Positions 36,236 through 48,423 are shown, counted from the first letter of the stretch. The stretch is DNA of 64,000 nucleotides from Trematomus loennbergii (GCA_012861695.1 JAAOOA010000268.1:252001-316000); one strand, 5' to 3'. Translations and numbers: made by a program. Notes: generated by a model not told the origin, from the sequence alone.

Positions 36236-39200
36236 CTAGTGTGCTGTACAATTTGACTGGAAGAGATATGGACTGGAGTCTGGGCGTGGGTTTCCTTGAG
36301 CATAGCTGAGCCTCTCATGTCTGACTTGGAGGGTGGTGTGAGTCCTGAGCAGCTCACGATACTCAGCGTTGATGTCGCAGTGCCTCCTCTCCAGATTGGT
36401 GTACTCCTGCTGGAGGTGGTACAGCGCCTTATTGCTCTCATCCAGGGAATCTTTCTGCTCCCTGAGCCTGAACTCGGAGTCCCCGATGTCTCCGAAGTTG
36501 TAGTTAGTCTCTGCACGTGGTTTTCCCTGAGCATTCTGCAGAGACGAGGTCAATTTGTTGTTTTCCTCCAGAGTTGTGATCTGCTTCTTCAAAGCCTCTC
36601 GAAGCTCCACGCGGTGCATCTCACACCTGGTCCTTTCTTTTTCCAAACCAGAGGAGATCTGATCATTCGTAAGCTGCAGCTCAGAGTTTCTGGTCTTTTC
36701 CTGTTTGAGGGCTTCTTCCAGATCGGCCTGTCTCATCTTCCTCTTTGACTCCTTTGCTTTGAGCTCATTTACAATGCACTGTAGATTAGTGATGGTAAAC
36801 TGATTGTCAGAAATAATATCATTTGTCCTTGACAGCATCTCTTCATGGCCCGCAGAGAGAGAGCGGAGTTCAGATGTTTCTCTGTCATGTTCTCTCTCCA
36901 GGACAAGGAACTTAGCCCTGATGTCAGCATTCTCCCTCCTTAATGTCTGCATGTCGTACGCAGATGCTTCTCTCAGTTGCTGAGCGAGGATTGAATGAGT
37001 TCCAGCATGCTTTCCAACCATCTCCTCAAATCGCTTCTTCTCTCTTCTTAGAGATGACTTTAGGAGTTCCTCGGCTGCCCGGCTCTTCTCCAAAGCCAGG
37101 GTCAGCTCTTTCTCTTGGCTCTGGATCTTCTTTGAGGCTCTGGAGAATCGAGCCTCCCCTTCTTAATGGCCTCCTCCAGTCTGCTGTTAGCTGCTCTGTC
37201 GCCCTGAAGCTTCTTCTCCTCAACGTGCTGTTTATTGAGAGCAGCCTCCAGTTCATGTTGCAGTCTCTTGTTCTCAGAGGCGAGGTGTTGGTTCCTCTGA
37301 GTCACACGGCCCAGTTCTTCTGCTTCCTTCTTCTGCTGAGAGACGGCCGCCTCGTAGTCCCTCTGCAGTCCCTCAGAAGCCAAGGTCTTCTCAGACAGCT
37401 CTTTCTCTTGGCTCTGAATCTTCTTTGAGGCTCTGGAGAAACGAGCCTCCTCCTTCTTAATGGCCTCCTCCAGTCTCCTGCAAGCTCCTCTGTCGCCCTG
37501 AAGCTTCTTCTCTTCACGTTGCAGTCTCTTGTTCTCAGAGGCGAGGTGTTGGTTCCCCTGAGTCACACGGCCCAGTTCTTCTGCTTCCTTCTTCTGCTGA
37601 GAGACGGCCGCCTCGTAGTCCCTCTGCACTGAGCTGCTTTTTATTTGCTCCTCTGTGAGGTCTGAGGCACACTTGCTCACTCTCTCCTGTAGGGAGGTAA
37701 CAATGCTGACCTTGGATACAATGTCGCTTTGGAGATTCAGGACATTTGAGTGCAGGGATTCAATGTCTTTGTCTTTCATCAGACTTTCGTCCTGCTGCTC
37801 AGCGAGGCGTTCCTTTATCGCTGTCACTGAGGTAGTATGCAACACCATCAGCTCTGAGATGTCTCTCTGGTGCTGGCTGGAGGATGCATGCTGAGCTCTC
37901 TGGAGCTTCTCAATCACCTTCTTGTCTTCTTCAAGCTCAGAAGTCATTAAAGTGATTCTGTTTTTCAGCTTTGCTCTGCCACGCTGCTGCTCTTTTTGTG
38001 ACTGTTTCAGATCAGCGTTGATTTGCTTTATTATATCACAAAGGGAATTATGTTCAGATTGCTCATACTTCAGAGCCTTTGAAAGAGCGTCGTTTTCTGC
38101 TTTGTGCCGAGCTGTAGATGTTTTCTCCTTCATCAAGGCCTCTTCCAGAGCAGCTTTGGCTTTTCTCTCCTCGTCCAGGGCTTCCTGAAGACCAGATCTC
38201 TCAGATCTCACATTTCTCTCAGATGATTTATTAGATCTCCGATTTCTCTCAGATGATTTCTCAGATCTCCGATTTCTCTCAGATGATTTCTCAGATCTCC
38301 GATTTCTCTCAGATGATTTCTCAGATCTCCGATTTCTCTCAGATGATTTATTAGATCCGATTTCTCTCAGGTGATTTCTCAGATCTCCGATTTCTCTCAG
38401 GTGATTTATTAGATCTCCGATTTCTCTCAGGTGATTTATTAGATCTCCGATTTCTCACAGGTGATTTATTAGATCTCGCATTTCTCGCAGATGATTTGTC
38501 AGATCTTGCATTTCTCGCAGATGATTTATTAGATCTTGCATTTCTCGCAGATGATTTGTCAGATTTCTTAGAGTCCTCTGTCTGTGAAACATAAAACAAT
38601 ATTATTGTGTTGTCTATGTGCAGTTTTCTTTATTACGAAAACAGAAGTGGAGTTAACTCTGCATCACTGGGTGTGAAAAAGTATGCTGGGATCAAATGCA
38701 TTAAAGATGATTTACTATTTTGATATTTATTTTTGGAAAAACTTTAGTAAAGAAACTTAAGTGTTGAGTATTAGCTTTTTTACAGTTTTGATGAGTGTGA
38801 TTCTAAACATGTGTGCCACTGAATGTATTTCTTACCTCATCAGAGGAAGTGTAGCTGTACTTTTCTCTGTTTCTGGAGATGGAGGTCTGCTCCTTAATAT
38901 CTTCCTCCACCTCCTCAGCAAACTCCAAAATCTCTTCGATTTCAGACTCGATCTCTTCTGCCAATTCCCAAATCTTTGGAAATGCAGACTCTGTCTTATC
39001 TAGGTCAGACATTTCTTTGATTTCGGACTTTTCCTCATCATGAAGGTCCAATGAACTTTCGAAGTCTTCATCCGTCGAGTATACATACTCTTGATCCTCC
39101 TCAACTTCCTCCTCCACCTTGTTTGCAAACTCCTGCACCTCCTCCATGGTTTCCTGCAACTCCTCCATGATTTCCTCCTCAATTTCCTCCTCAATCTCCT

Positions 39201-39288
39201 CTTCAACAGAACTGTCATCAGAGGGACAAGTCGTTGTACGTGGAGATTCGTTGTACGTCATGGTGAACACTGATCTTCTTCTGTCCAT
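36236..39288 (-). CDS. Acidic, repeat-containing coiled-coil protein gene, copy 3
   Basis: Exon 1 is 38836-39288 (151 residues); exon 2 runs from 38581 to TAG 36236. It has the 261-bp coiled-coil duplication of copy 1 and about 12 decapeptide units. Breaks: a 2-nt loss near 38357 followed by a stop in the decapeptide array, and a 1-nt loss in a C run near 37157. The site broken in copy 1 (9499) is intact here, and the site broken here is intact in copies 1 and 2. Downstream of the last break 285 residues remain open. Confidence 0.58.
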
Positions 39289-39398
39289 CTTATTATCGTG
39301 AAGAAATAGCTGCTTCTTACTGATACTGTGAACTCGATGTGGCGGGGATAAAACCTGGCTTGTTATCGTCCTGCACAAACTGCAAATAAGTTGTGTAG

Positions 39399-39605
39399 CT
39401 ATTTAACCAGAGAGCATGCTCTCTTGCAGCCGCTGTGGTATGACATCATCAGGTTCAGTATGACTTCAGAGCCCAACATTCCGGAATGTGCTTTGGTCTG
39501 CCGACACATTCCACATTCCATTTCAAAGTATTCTACATTCCATTTCAAAGTATTCTACATTCCATTTCAAAGTATTCTTCCTTTCCTCTCCTTGGAATGT
39601 AGACA
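39399..39605 (-). promoter_or_regulatory. Promoter of coiled-coil gene copy 3
   Basis: TATA-like site, palindrome (39409-39424) and CRE-like site as in the other copies, with three CATTCC-containing 22-bp units. Confidence 0.45.
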
Positions 39606-39782
39606 TTCTAAAAGTATGGAGTAAAGTATCTTTTAAGTCATCTGATAAGCAAAGTCCTCAAATAGCACTTTCACACCGGAGTACTTTTCCCAAGAACTAG
39701 GCCGATAGGAGAGATTTGGTTTCACACCAAAAAGGATCTGGAACTAGTCCCTAGTTCGCACGAATATTTTCACCCCCAGATA

Positions 39783-42447
39783 GAGTTTACCCCAGTGGAC
39801 GAGAGGGAAATGGGGGGGAAAACTCTGAATGTTGTGTGTGCTTATGCACCAAACAGCAGTTCAGAGTATACGGCCTTCTTGGAGACCCTGGAAAGAGTCC
39901 TGTATGGGGCTCCTTAAGGGGACTCTTTAATCTTGCTGGGAGACTTCAACGCACATGTGGGCAATGATGGAGACACTTGGAGGGGCGTGATTGGGAGGAA
40001 CGGTCCCCCTGATCTGAACCGGAGTGGTGGTTTGTTACTGGACTTCTGTGCTAGTCATGGATTGGCCATAACAAACACCATGTTCGAACATAAGAATGCT
40101 CATAAGTGTACGTGGTACGAGAACACCCTAGGCAGAAGGTCCATGATCGATTTCGTTATCGTATCATCGGACCTGAGGCCATATGTTTTGGACACTCGGG
40201 TAAAGAGAGGGGCGGAGTTGTCAACTGATCACCATCTGGTGGTGAGTTGGGTCGACAGGCGGTGGAAGCCTCTGGACAGACCTGGTAAGCACAAACGTGT
40301 AGTGCGGGTGAACTGGGAACGTCTGGAGGAGGCCCAAGTTCAGGAGGCCTTCAACTCACACCTCCGGCGGAGCTTTTCGGGCATTCCTGTGGAGGTTGGG
40401 GACATTGAACCAGAGTGGGTGGTGTTCAAAGCCTCTATTGCCGAAGCCGCGGCAGGGAGCTGTGGTCTCAAGGTCTTAGGTGCCTCAAGGGGCTGTAACC
40501 CTCGAACCTCCTGGTGGACACCTGTGGTCAGGGAAGCCGTCCGACTGAAGAAGGAGGCCTTCAGAGATTTGTTATCCCGGGGGACTCCCGAGGCAGTTAT
40601 AGATACCGACAGGCCCGAAGGACAGCAGCCTCAGCCGTGGCCCGAGGCAAAGCAGCGGGTGTGGGAGAAGTTTGGAGAAGACATGGAAAAGGACTTTCGG
40701 GCGGCACCAAAGTTGTTCTGGAAAACTGTCTGACACCTCAGGAGGGGGAAGCAGGGAACCATCCAAGCTGTGTACAGTAAGGATGGGACGTTGTTCACCT
40801 CAACTGATGGAGTGTTAGGGCGTTGGAAGGAAGACTTTGAGGAACTCCTGAACCCGACAACTCCGCCCTCTATGTTAGAGGCAGAGCTGGAGTATGAAGG
40901 GGGATCAACACCAATCTCCCGGGGGGAGGTCACTGAGGTCGTCAATCAACTCCGCAGTGGCAAAGCCCCGGGGTGGATGAGATCCGTCCAGAAATGCTGA
41001 AGGCTTTGGGTGTTGAGGGACTGTCATGGTTGACACGTCTCATCAACGTTGCGTGGAAGTCGGAAACAGTACCGAAGGAGTGGCAGACCGGGGTGGTGGT
41101 TCCCCGGGGGGATCAGAGGGTGTGCGACAATTACAGAGTCATCACACTACTTAGCCTCCCCGGGAAAGTTTACTCTAAGGTACTCGAAAGGAGGGTCAGG
41201 CCGATTGTCGAACCTCAGATTGAGGAGGAACAATGCGGATTCCGTCCTGGTCGTGGAACGACGGATCAGCTTTTTACTCTCGCAAGGATCCTGGAGGGGG
41301 CCTGGGAGTATGCTTATCCGGTCTACATGTGTTTGTAGACTTGGAGAAGGCGTATGACCGAGTTCCCAGGGAGTTACTGTGGGAGGTGCTGCAGGAGTAT
41401 GGGGTGAGGGGGTCTCTACTCAGGGCCATCCAATCTCTGTACTCCCAAAGCGAGAGCTGTGTCCGGGTCCTCGGCAGTAAGTCGGACCCATTTCCGGTGA
41501 AGGTTGGCCTCCGCCAGGGCTGCGCTTTGTCACCAATCCTGTTTGTAATATACATGGATAGGATTTTGAGGCGTAGTCGTGGGGGAGGGGGTCTGCAGTT
41601 CGGTGGGCTAAGGATTGCACCACTGCTTTTTGCAGATGATGTGGTTCTAATGGCTTCATCGGTCTGCGACCTTCAGCACTCACTGGATCGGTTCACAACC
41701 GAGTCTGAAGCGGCTGGGATGAGGATCAGCACCTCCAAATCTGAGGCCATGGTTCTCAGCAGGAAACCGATGGACTGTCCACTCCAAGTAGGGAATGAGT
41801 CCTTACCCCAAGTGAAGGAGTTCAAGTATCTCGGGGTCTTGTTCTCGAGTGAGGTAACAATGGAGCGGGAGATGGGCCGGAGCATCGGAGCAGCGGGAGC
41901 GGTACTGCAGTCGCTTTACCGCACCGTTGTGACGAAAAGAGAGCTGAGCCAGAAGGCAAAGCTCTCTGTTACCGGGCCATTTTCGTTCCTACCCTCACCT
42001 ATGGTCATGAAGGATGGGTCATGACCGAAAGAACCAGATCGCGGATACAAGCGGCCGAGATGGGTTTTCTCCGCAGGGCGGCTGGCGTCTCCCTTAGGGA
42101 TAAGGTGAGAAGTTCAGTCATCAGGGAGGGACTCAGAGTTGAACGCTCCTCCTTCGCGTCAAAAGGAGCCAGTTGAGGTGGTTCGGGCACCTAGTAAGGA
42201 TGCCACCTGGGCGTCTCCCTAGGGAGGTGTTCCAGGCACGTCCAGCTGGGAAGAGACCAAGGGGTAGACCTAGGACCAGGTGGAGGGATTATATCTCTTC
42301 GCTGGCCTGGGAGCGCCTTGGGACCCCCCAGTCAGAGCTGGTTGATGAGGCCAGGGAAAAGAAAGTGTGGGGCTCTCTGCTGGAACTGATACCTCCGGGA
42401 CCCGACCACGGATAAGCGGGAGAAGATGGAGATGGATGGATGGATGG
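39783..42447 (+). mobile_element. Rex3/RTE-like LINE, spanning units 3 and 4
   Basis: Matches the copy at 12258 in its diagnostic variants (gctgtgtccggg, caccaatcctg, ttcacaaccgag, 5' deletion) but keeps the A that the other lacks at CAGCCTCAGCC. It has its own 1-nt loss near 42144 in the C-terminal region. Endonuclease (39933-40733) and RT motifs are as in the other copies. Confidence 0.9.
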
Positions 42448-42592
42448 TTTACATTGCTTTCTATTTATTTGTTCCTTCTTATTTCTTTTCATCGTTATGG
42501 GGTTGAATTATGATTTCAGCCCTGGAAATTGCCTTGCAATATTTGTATTGGTGTATATGAGTGCATTTGTGTACTTATACACCTGAACATAT

Positions 42593-42970
42593 TGTTACCT
42601 TTTATACTGACGGTATCTCGGCACCGAAACCGTAGTTTCGGATACACACCGGTGGTTTCTGACTTGGCTCGTTGTCAGCCGGTAACTAGCTGTCCAGATA
42701 TTTCGAGGGGAAAAAGGATGAAGACGATGCGTTCGGGTGCCGTGGGAAGAACCTCCGTTTATTTACGTTCTTCAATTACATGGACACTGAATTGAATACA
42801 TACAAACTAGACACTATACTCCTTTTCTGACCACTTTCTCTATACTTTCGTCTCTCTCTTCATACCTCCGCACTTCGCCTTGGCCATCACATTTTACACA
42901 CACCGGACTTCCAAAAACCCACAACCCCTTGCGGCTGCTACTCTTAAAGTGACAGGCCAAGCCTGTAACA
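42593..42970. mobile_element. Solo LTR in unit 4
   Basis: Same 378-bp element at the same site and with the same ATAT target duplication as 15062-15439, so it was copied with the unit. Confidence 0.85.
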
Positions 42971-44024
42971 ATATGGTGCTTTTCCTTTTCAAAAAAGATA
43001 GTTGAAACTGCTCCTGACATGTGCAGAAAATGACCCTATATCTAGTTTTCTTATATGCATTTATTTTCTTCTTGCCCTAACTTTTATTTATTTTTTCTCC
43101 AGTTTTCTTTATTTCTTTGTACTCCTTAATTTCTATACATTTTTGACGCAAAAATGCCAATGTTGTATTAGGATGATTCACGGCAATCAGAGACAGGCTC
43201 TGGATATATCTGAGACCTGTGATATATTGATGAAAAACAGTATAATAGGGGACCTTTAATGTTAAGTAGTCACATGGGCAAACAGTTTAGCAGCAAGGAA
43301 GCAGAACAGTTCAGAGTTCAAATGCCTACAAAGGCTACAGTGTTTAAATCCAATAAATGGTTCATTTTTAAGCAATGCGTTTTCCTGTTTTTGTGATTCT
43401 CAATTGTAAAGAAAATATTGTTGCTTCTACTAAAGTAAAAATAACCAGAAACAGCCGATCCAGAGTTTACACCCTTTTCCTTAACAATACAAATGATATC
43501 TTTCCAAAGTCAAGAGAGCATGGATTTATTCAAAACAAAAACTATTGATTTAAAAATGTTGACATTCCAAGTTTCTAAAAATATATTATAAAAAATAAAT
43601 CCTCAAAATAAAAACTCATACATCTAGCAAGCGACTGATTGCAATCGATACTGCTCACACAGATGAAACACACAAGCACACACACTGCAAACATCTACAG
43701 CAGAGACACGATGATGTGAAAGAGCATCTCAGCAGACCAATACACACAAGGTAAAACAATTCACCTTCCACATCATCAGTTAACCTGCATTCTCTGTGAT
43801 CTTCCCTGGCCTGCTTGGACCATCAGCTAAGTATCTACCTCGTTACACAATTCGCCTTCCCCCCTAAAAAACTCTACACTTAAACCTGCCCCACACACCA
43901 AACTCTGAACTGAACTCTTCAGTCACAACCCGATCTGTACGGGAAACCCGATCAGTTCTACGCATGTGAGAATACGCCGCTACTTCCAGTGTTCGAATTA
44001 CCCATTTGCTTTCGGGGGAGCCCT

Positions 44025-44692
44025 ATTTTTCAGTGCACATCCTGCTACTAAATATGTCACACGCACGCTCTGTTGACTGGCGTACCTTCTGAAAGCTCAA
44101 GAAAACATTGTCCACTTCCCTTTTCCTGTCATGTCACATTGCACGTAAATAATCATGTAGGCCCGCCCATGAACTGTGCTCTCATCTATTGTGATGCTAA
44201 TTAGTGAGCCCATGTCTTTTACGTTGGAAACAAATGTAGCTCTCATTTCCTCTGCGATATGCCTGATTATTTCAGCACAAGCATGGTCCGATTTGTGCAC
44301 AGTCCCTACGGTAGCACCATTGAGTTTTTGTAGGAACATTACAGCAGGTAGCTTTCTGTAGGACATTTCTTCTTTGGCAATCATATAGGCAGATCTGAAA
44401 GATGTATATGTTTCCTGCATTAGATCAGCATTGATTGCCAATACCTTGTTTGGTAGGACATCTTTTTTTCTCATCTCCGAAATCTCGATCGCTTTTTCGT
44501 GTGCCTGGCTCTTATGGTGCTTATAAATCTTTTTCCGCAGGTTATTCTGTTGATCACTGCTGACTTTTCCCTGAATCCATTCTTGTGAAAGGTGCACTCA
44601 GGGTGGATTTTTCTGCGAGCGGCAAGGAGATCAATATACTTTTTCCCTCTTTGCAATTTCAAATACCGTGCCGGCATCGCCGCCGTAACCAT
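44025..44692 (-). pseudogene. hAT-transposase-like fragment, unit 4
   Basis: Same element as 2569-3239. The 166-residue frame (44097-44597) keeps the IDEST region but is cut by the one-C loss near 44120 that unit 2 also has. The upstream frame with MPARYLKL is intact. Confidence 0.58.
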
Positions 44693-44872
44693 AGCAACGT
44701 AAGTAGCGTAAGGAATGCAGCGCCGCCACGTACAGATGGCAACACCCAGAAATATTCACAAATATAAAACAAATATTCAGAAACTGTAATGAACAATGAC
44801 TATTATTTATTTCAAGAACTTTTATTTACAGAAACTCAACATTTCTAACCTGTGTGACACAAATATGCACGA

Positions 44873-44906
44873 TTTCTTGAGCCAAGCTCCCCCTGACTCC
44901 CCCCAT
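44873..44906. other. Right edge of the segmental duplication
   Basis: Units 1-3 read cacgatttctttgactcccc; here the sequence changes after cacgatttcttga to gccaagctccccctgactcc and stays unique. The two sides share a tgactccccc word a few bases apart, so a short-homology junction is likely. Confidence 0.7.
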
Positions 44907-46104
44907 TTCGAACAGTGGCTACTTCTCATGATGCTTACTGAAGTATGTCGAAGTACTGCAAAAATATTTAATAATAATTTGTTAAAAAATGGAAAATAAA
45001 CAGTTGTCCTTATTTATTTGAGACTATTTATTAATTTTCAGTTATTAGTCACATCTCACAGAAAATCCCCCGAATATATACCATGTTATCCATAATAGTG
45101 ATTTCTCCCACACTACCTGAAGGTAGCAGGAGGTATCACTAAGTAGTTATTTTAATTATATGTAAAAAAGGAAACGAATTCAAAGCATATATAATAATAC
45201 CTTATATATAATATCTCATTGTACACCCTGCAGTTGGATTTCGTTTTCAGTCCAAATCTAAAAATTCTAGAATCCGAAAAAAGTCCAAAATCCGGGAAAA
45301 ATTCAATAAAAAGTATAAATTCTGAGAAGAAGTCTAAATAAATTTAAAAAAGTCGCACTCATATTCTAGTTTAAAAAAAACGAAATTTTACAGAAAATCC
45401 CCCAAATTCCCATGTTTTTCCCGTGATTTCTCCCACGCTCCCTGAAGGTAGCGGGAGGAATCCCTGAGTAGTGAGTTTTTTTTAATTGTATTTAAAATAG
45501 GAAACGAATTAAAAGCATATATAATAAAACCTTTTATATTATAATATCTCATTTTACAAAATGCAGTGTGATTCTCTTTCACGAGGTTTACCTGAAAAAA
45601 TCTAAATTCTAATACAAAAAGAGACTTTAAAACCTACTCCACAGTTTATACATCTAAGTTAATTCGGCTTGAAAATATTACGTCAATACACGCCAGCTTT
45701 ACTGGTAATTACACGTTAACACCTCTGGAACCTGAGTGAGTGTAATGTGATGGAGTTATTCAGTTTGAAAAAGTGCTTTAATTAGTTTATTCCAGGCATG
45801 CCGAATGAAAGAGCAAATTGTGTTTAGTTGTACAATGTGTTAAAATATCTTCCATAAGGTATTTTACATATAAAACAAGCAGGGAATCTTTAAACAGAGT
45901 TTTTACATTAATATCACCAGATACTTATTCTTTTTCGAAATTCTGAAAAATCAAAAATTTGAGAAAAATTGCGTAATTCTGAAAAAGATTCAAAATTCCG
46001 AAAGTGAACTACATTTTCTTATTTTGGTAACATCCAAAAATAAATGCTCATGTGGCCCTAAACCTATTCCATACTCTTCTAGTTTAAAAAAAGAGTCACA
46101 TTAA
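44907..46104. repeat. abi2 upstream region with duplicated promoter-proximal fragments
   Basis: A block with CCCCCAAATTCCCA, tttctcccacgc and cctgaaggtagcgggagg occurs at 45056-45145 and 45389-45470 and again, adjoining the abi2 start, at 46102-46200. Between them lie A-rich words of the type aaattctgaaaaagtc (45240-45330, 45940-46010). No gene is visible. Confidence 0.65.
45604..45906. repeat. Direct repeat, left copy, flanking abi2 exon 1
   Basis: About 300 bp from aaattctaatacaaaaagag to tctttaaacagagttttt recurs at 46778-47087 with about 93-95% identity by eye. A short diverged third copy of its middle lies at 46530-46605. No terminal inverted repeats are visible, so local duplication is the simplest reading. 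Confidence 0.85.
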
Positions 46105-46167
46105 CAGAAAGTCCCCCAAATTCCCACGTTTTCCCGTCATAGTGGTGGTTTCTCCCACGCCCCCTGA

Positions 46168-46395
<228 letters not shown>

Positions 46396-46604
46396 TGAGC
46401 AGGGAGTGGGCGGAGAGAGGCAGTGATGGAATGACAGCACCAGGATCCGTTAATAAAACCGTTATTTTTATAGTATTGCATATCAGGGAAGATCTCGCGA
46501 TATTTCAGTACATTTATTAACACGTACTATACAGCCTAGAAGTGTAAATTAATTCGGCTTAAAATATTCCTCCAAAACACGTCTGGTTTCATGGAAATTC
46601 AACT

Positions 46605-46790
46605 TTCATAACTCTGAAAATCTGAAGGAAAAGTCAAAATTCTGAGAAAATGTCGAAGTTCTAAGAAAAAGTCAACATTTTGAGAAAAGTCATAATTCTG
46701 AAAAAAGTCATAATTCTGAGAAAAAAGTCAAAATTCTGAGAAAAAAAAGTCAAAATTCTGAGTAAAAAAAAAATCAAAATTCTAATACAA
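46605..46790. repeat. A-rich 17-20-bp degenerate tandem repeat
   Basis: About nine imperfect copies of a unit such as aaaaagtcaaaattctgag. The same words occur upstream of exon 1. Confidence 0.75.
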
Positions 46791-47087
46791 AAAGAGACGT
46801 TAAAACCTACTTCACAGTTTATACATCTAAGTTAATTCGGCTTGAAAATATTCCGTCAATACACGCCTGCTTTACTGGTAATTACACATTAACACCTCTG
46901 GAACCTGAGTGAGTGTAATGTGATGGTGTTATTCAGTTTGAAAAAGTGCTTCAACATGTTTTAATTAGTTTATTCCAGGCATGCCGAATGAAAGAGCAAA
47001 TTGTGTTTGGTTGTACAATGTGTTAAAATATCTTCCATTAGGTGTTTTACATATAAAACAGCAGGGAATCTTTAAACAGAGTTTTTA
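46778..47087. repeat. Direct repeat, right copy, flanking abi2 exon 1
   Basis: Partner of 45604-45906; the two copies are in the same orientation and about 1.17 kb apart, so exchange between them would delete or duplicate exon 1. Confidence 0.85.
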
Positions 47088-47119
47088 TAATGGGAGTCTG
47101 GTGTACCATTTTTCCTCCT

Positions 47120-48294
47120 GTATATCAGTATGTAGTGTCTCTGCTTTAAAGAGTCCTCTCCTGCTGATGTTCAGGTGTATATCAGTATGTAGTGTCTCTG
47201 CTTTAAAGAGTCCTCTCCTGCTGATGTTCAGGTGTATATCAGTATGTAGCGTCTCTACTTTAAAGAGTCCTCTCCTGCTGATGTTCAGGTGTATATCAGT
47301 ATGAGGTCTCTACTTTAAAGAGTCCTCTCCTGCTGATGTTCAGATGTATATCAGTATGTAGTGTCTCTGCTTTAAAGAGTCCTCTCCTGCTGATGTTCAG
47401 GTGTATATCAGTATGTAGTGTCTCTACTTTAAAGAGTCTCTCCTGCTGATGTTCAGGTGTATATCAGTATGTAGCGTCTCTACTTTAAAGAGTCCTCTCC
47501 TGCTGATGTTCAGGTGTATATCAGTATGTAGTGTCTCTACTTTAAAGAGTCCTCTCCTGCTGATGTTCAGGTGTATATCAGTATGTAGTGTCTCTACTTT
47601 AAAGAGTCCTCTCCTGCTGATGTTCAGGTGTATATCAGTCTGTAGTGTCTCTACTTTAAAGAGTCCTCTCCTGCTGATGTTCAGGTGTATATCAGCATGT
47701 AGTGTCTCTACTTTAAAGAGTCCTCTCCTGCTGATGTTCAGGTGTATATCAGTATGTAGAGTCTCTACTTTAAAGAGTCCTCTCCTGCTGATGTTCAGGT
47801 GTATATCAGTATAAAGTGTCTCTACTTTAAAGAGTCCTCTCCTGCTGATGTTCAGGTGTATATCAGTATGTAGTGTCTCTAATTTAAAGAGTCCTCTCCT
47901 GCTGATGTTCAGGTGTATATCAGTATTAGTGTCTCTACTTTAAAGAGTCCTCTCCTGCTGATGTTCAGGTGTATATCAGTATGTAGTGTCTCTACTTTAA
48001 AGAGTCCTCTCCTGCTGATGTTCAGGTGTATATCAGTATGTAGCGTCTCTACTTTAAAGAGTCCTCTCCTGCTGATGTTCAGGTGTATATCAGCATGTAG
48101 TGTCTCTACTTTAAAGAGTCCTCTCCTGCTGATGTTCAGGTGTATATCAGTATGTAGTGTCTCTACTTTAAAGAGTCCTCTCCTGCTGATGTTCAGGTGT
48201 ATATCAGTATGTAGTGTCTCTACTTTAAAGAGTCCTCTCCTGCTGATGTTCAGGTGTATATCAGTATGTAGCGTCTCTACTTTAAAGAGTCCTC
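47120..48294. repeat. 57-bp minisatellite in abi2 intron 1
   Basis: About 20 copies of a 57-bp unit (gtgtatatcagtatgtagtg at one end, cctctcctgctgatgttcag at the other). Because 57 is a multiple of three, the plus strand has long frames of a 19-residue repeat; these are artefacts. Each unit junction reads TTCAG followed by GTGTAT. Confidence 0.95.
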
Positions 48295-48423
48295 AAATTA
48301 AATAAACTATGTCCAATATTTAGAAAAATAATAATGATGAGATGTGGTTAGAAGACGTAGTAATGGTTGCTTGATTTCACCTCATGTATCTCCTCATATT
48401 AAGCAAGATATCTGCGTACTGGC

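Larger units (their letters stand above)
1..44876. repeat. Tandem segmental duplication, 3.3 units of 13.5-13.9 kb
   Basis: The sequence that opens the window recurs at 13537, 27404 and 41063 with the same order of elements, giving units of 13536, 13867 and 13659 bp plus a partial fourth that stops near 44876. Similarity is nearly complete over long stretches and is broken by small indels, minisatellite length changes and a few insertions. Units 1 and 3 share LINE variants and a 195-bp spacer segment; units 2 and 4 share a solo LTR and other LINE variants, so the array is organised as an AB dimer repeated (period about 27.4 kb). The left boundary is outside the window. An assembly artefact cannot be excluded from sequence alone. 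Confidence 0.93.

Noticed and set aside
47449..48305. Open frames of a 19-residue repeat (CSVSTLKSPLLL)
   Set aside because: The 57-bp unit is a multiple of three, so open frames arise by chance; it lies inside an abi2 intron.
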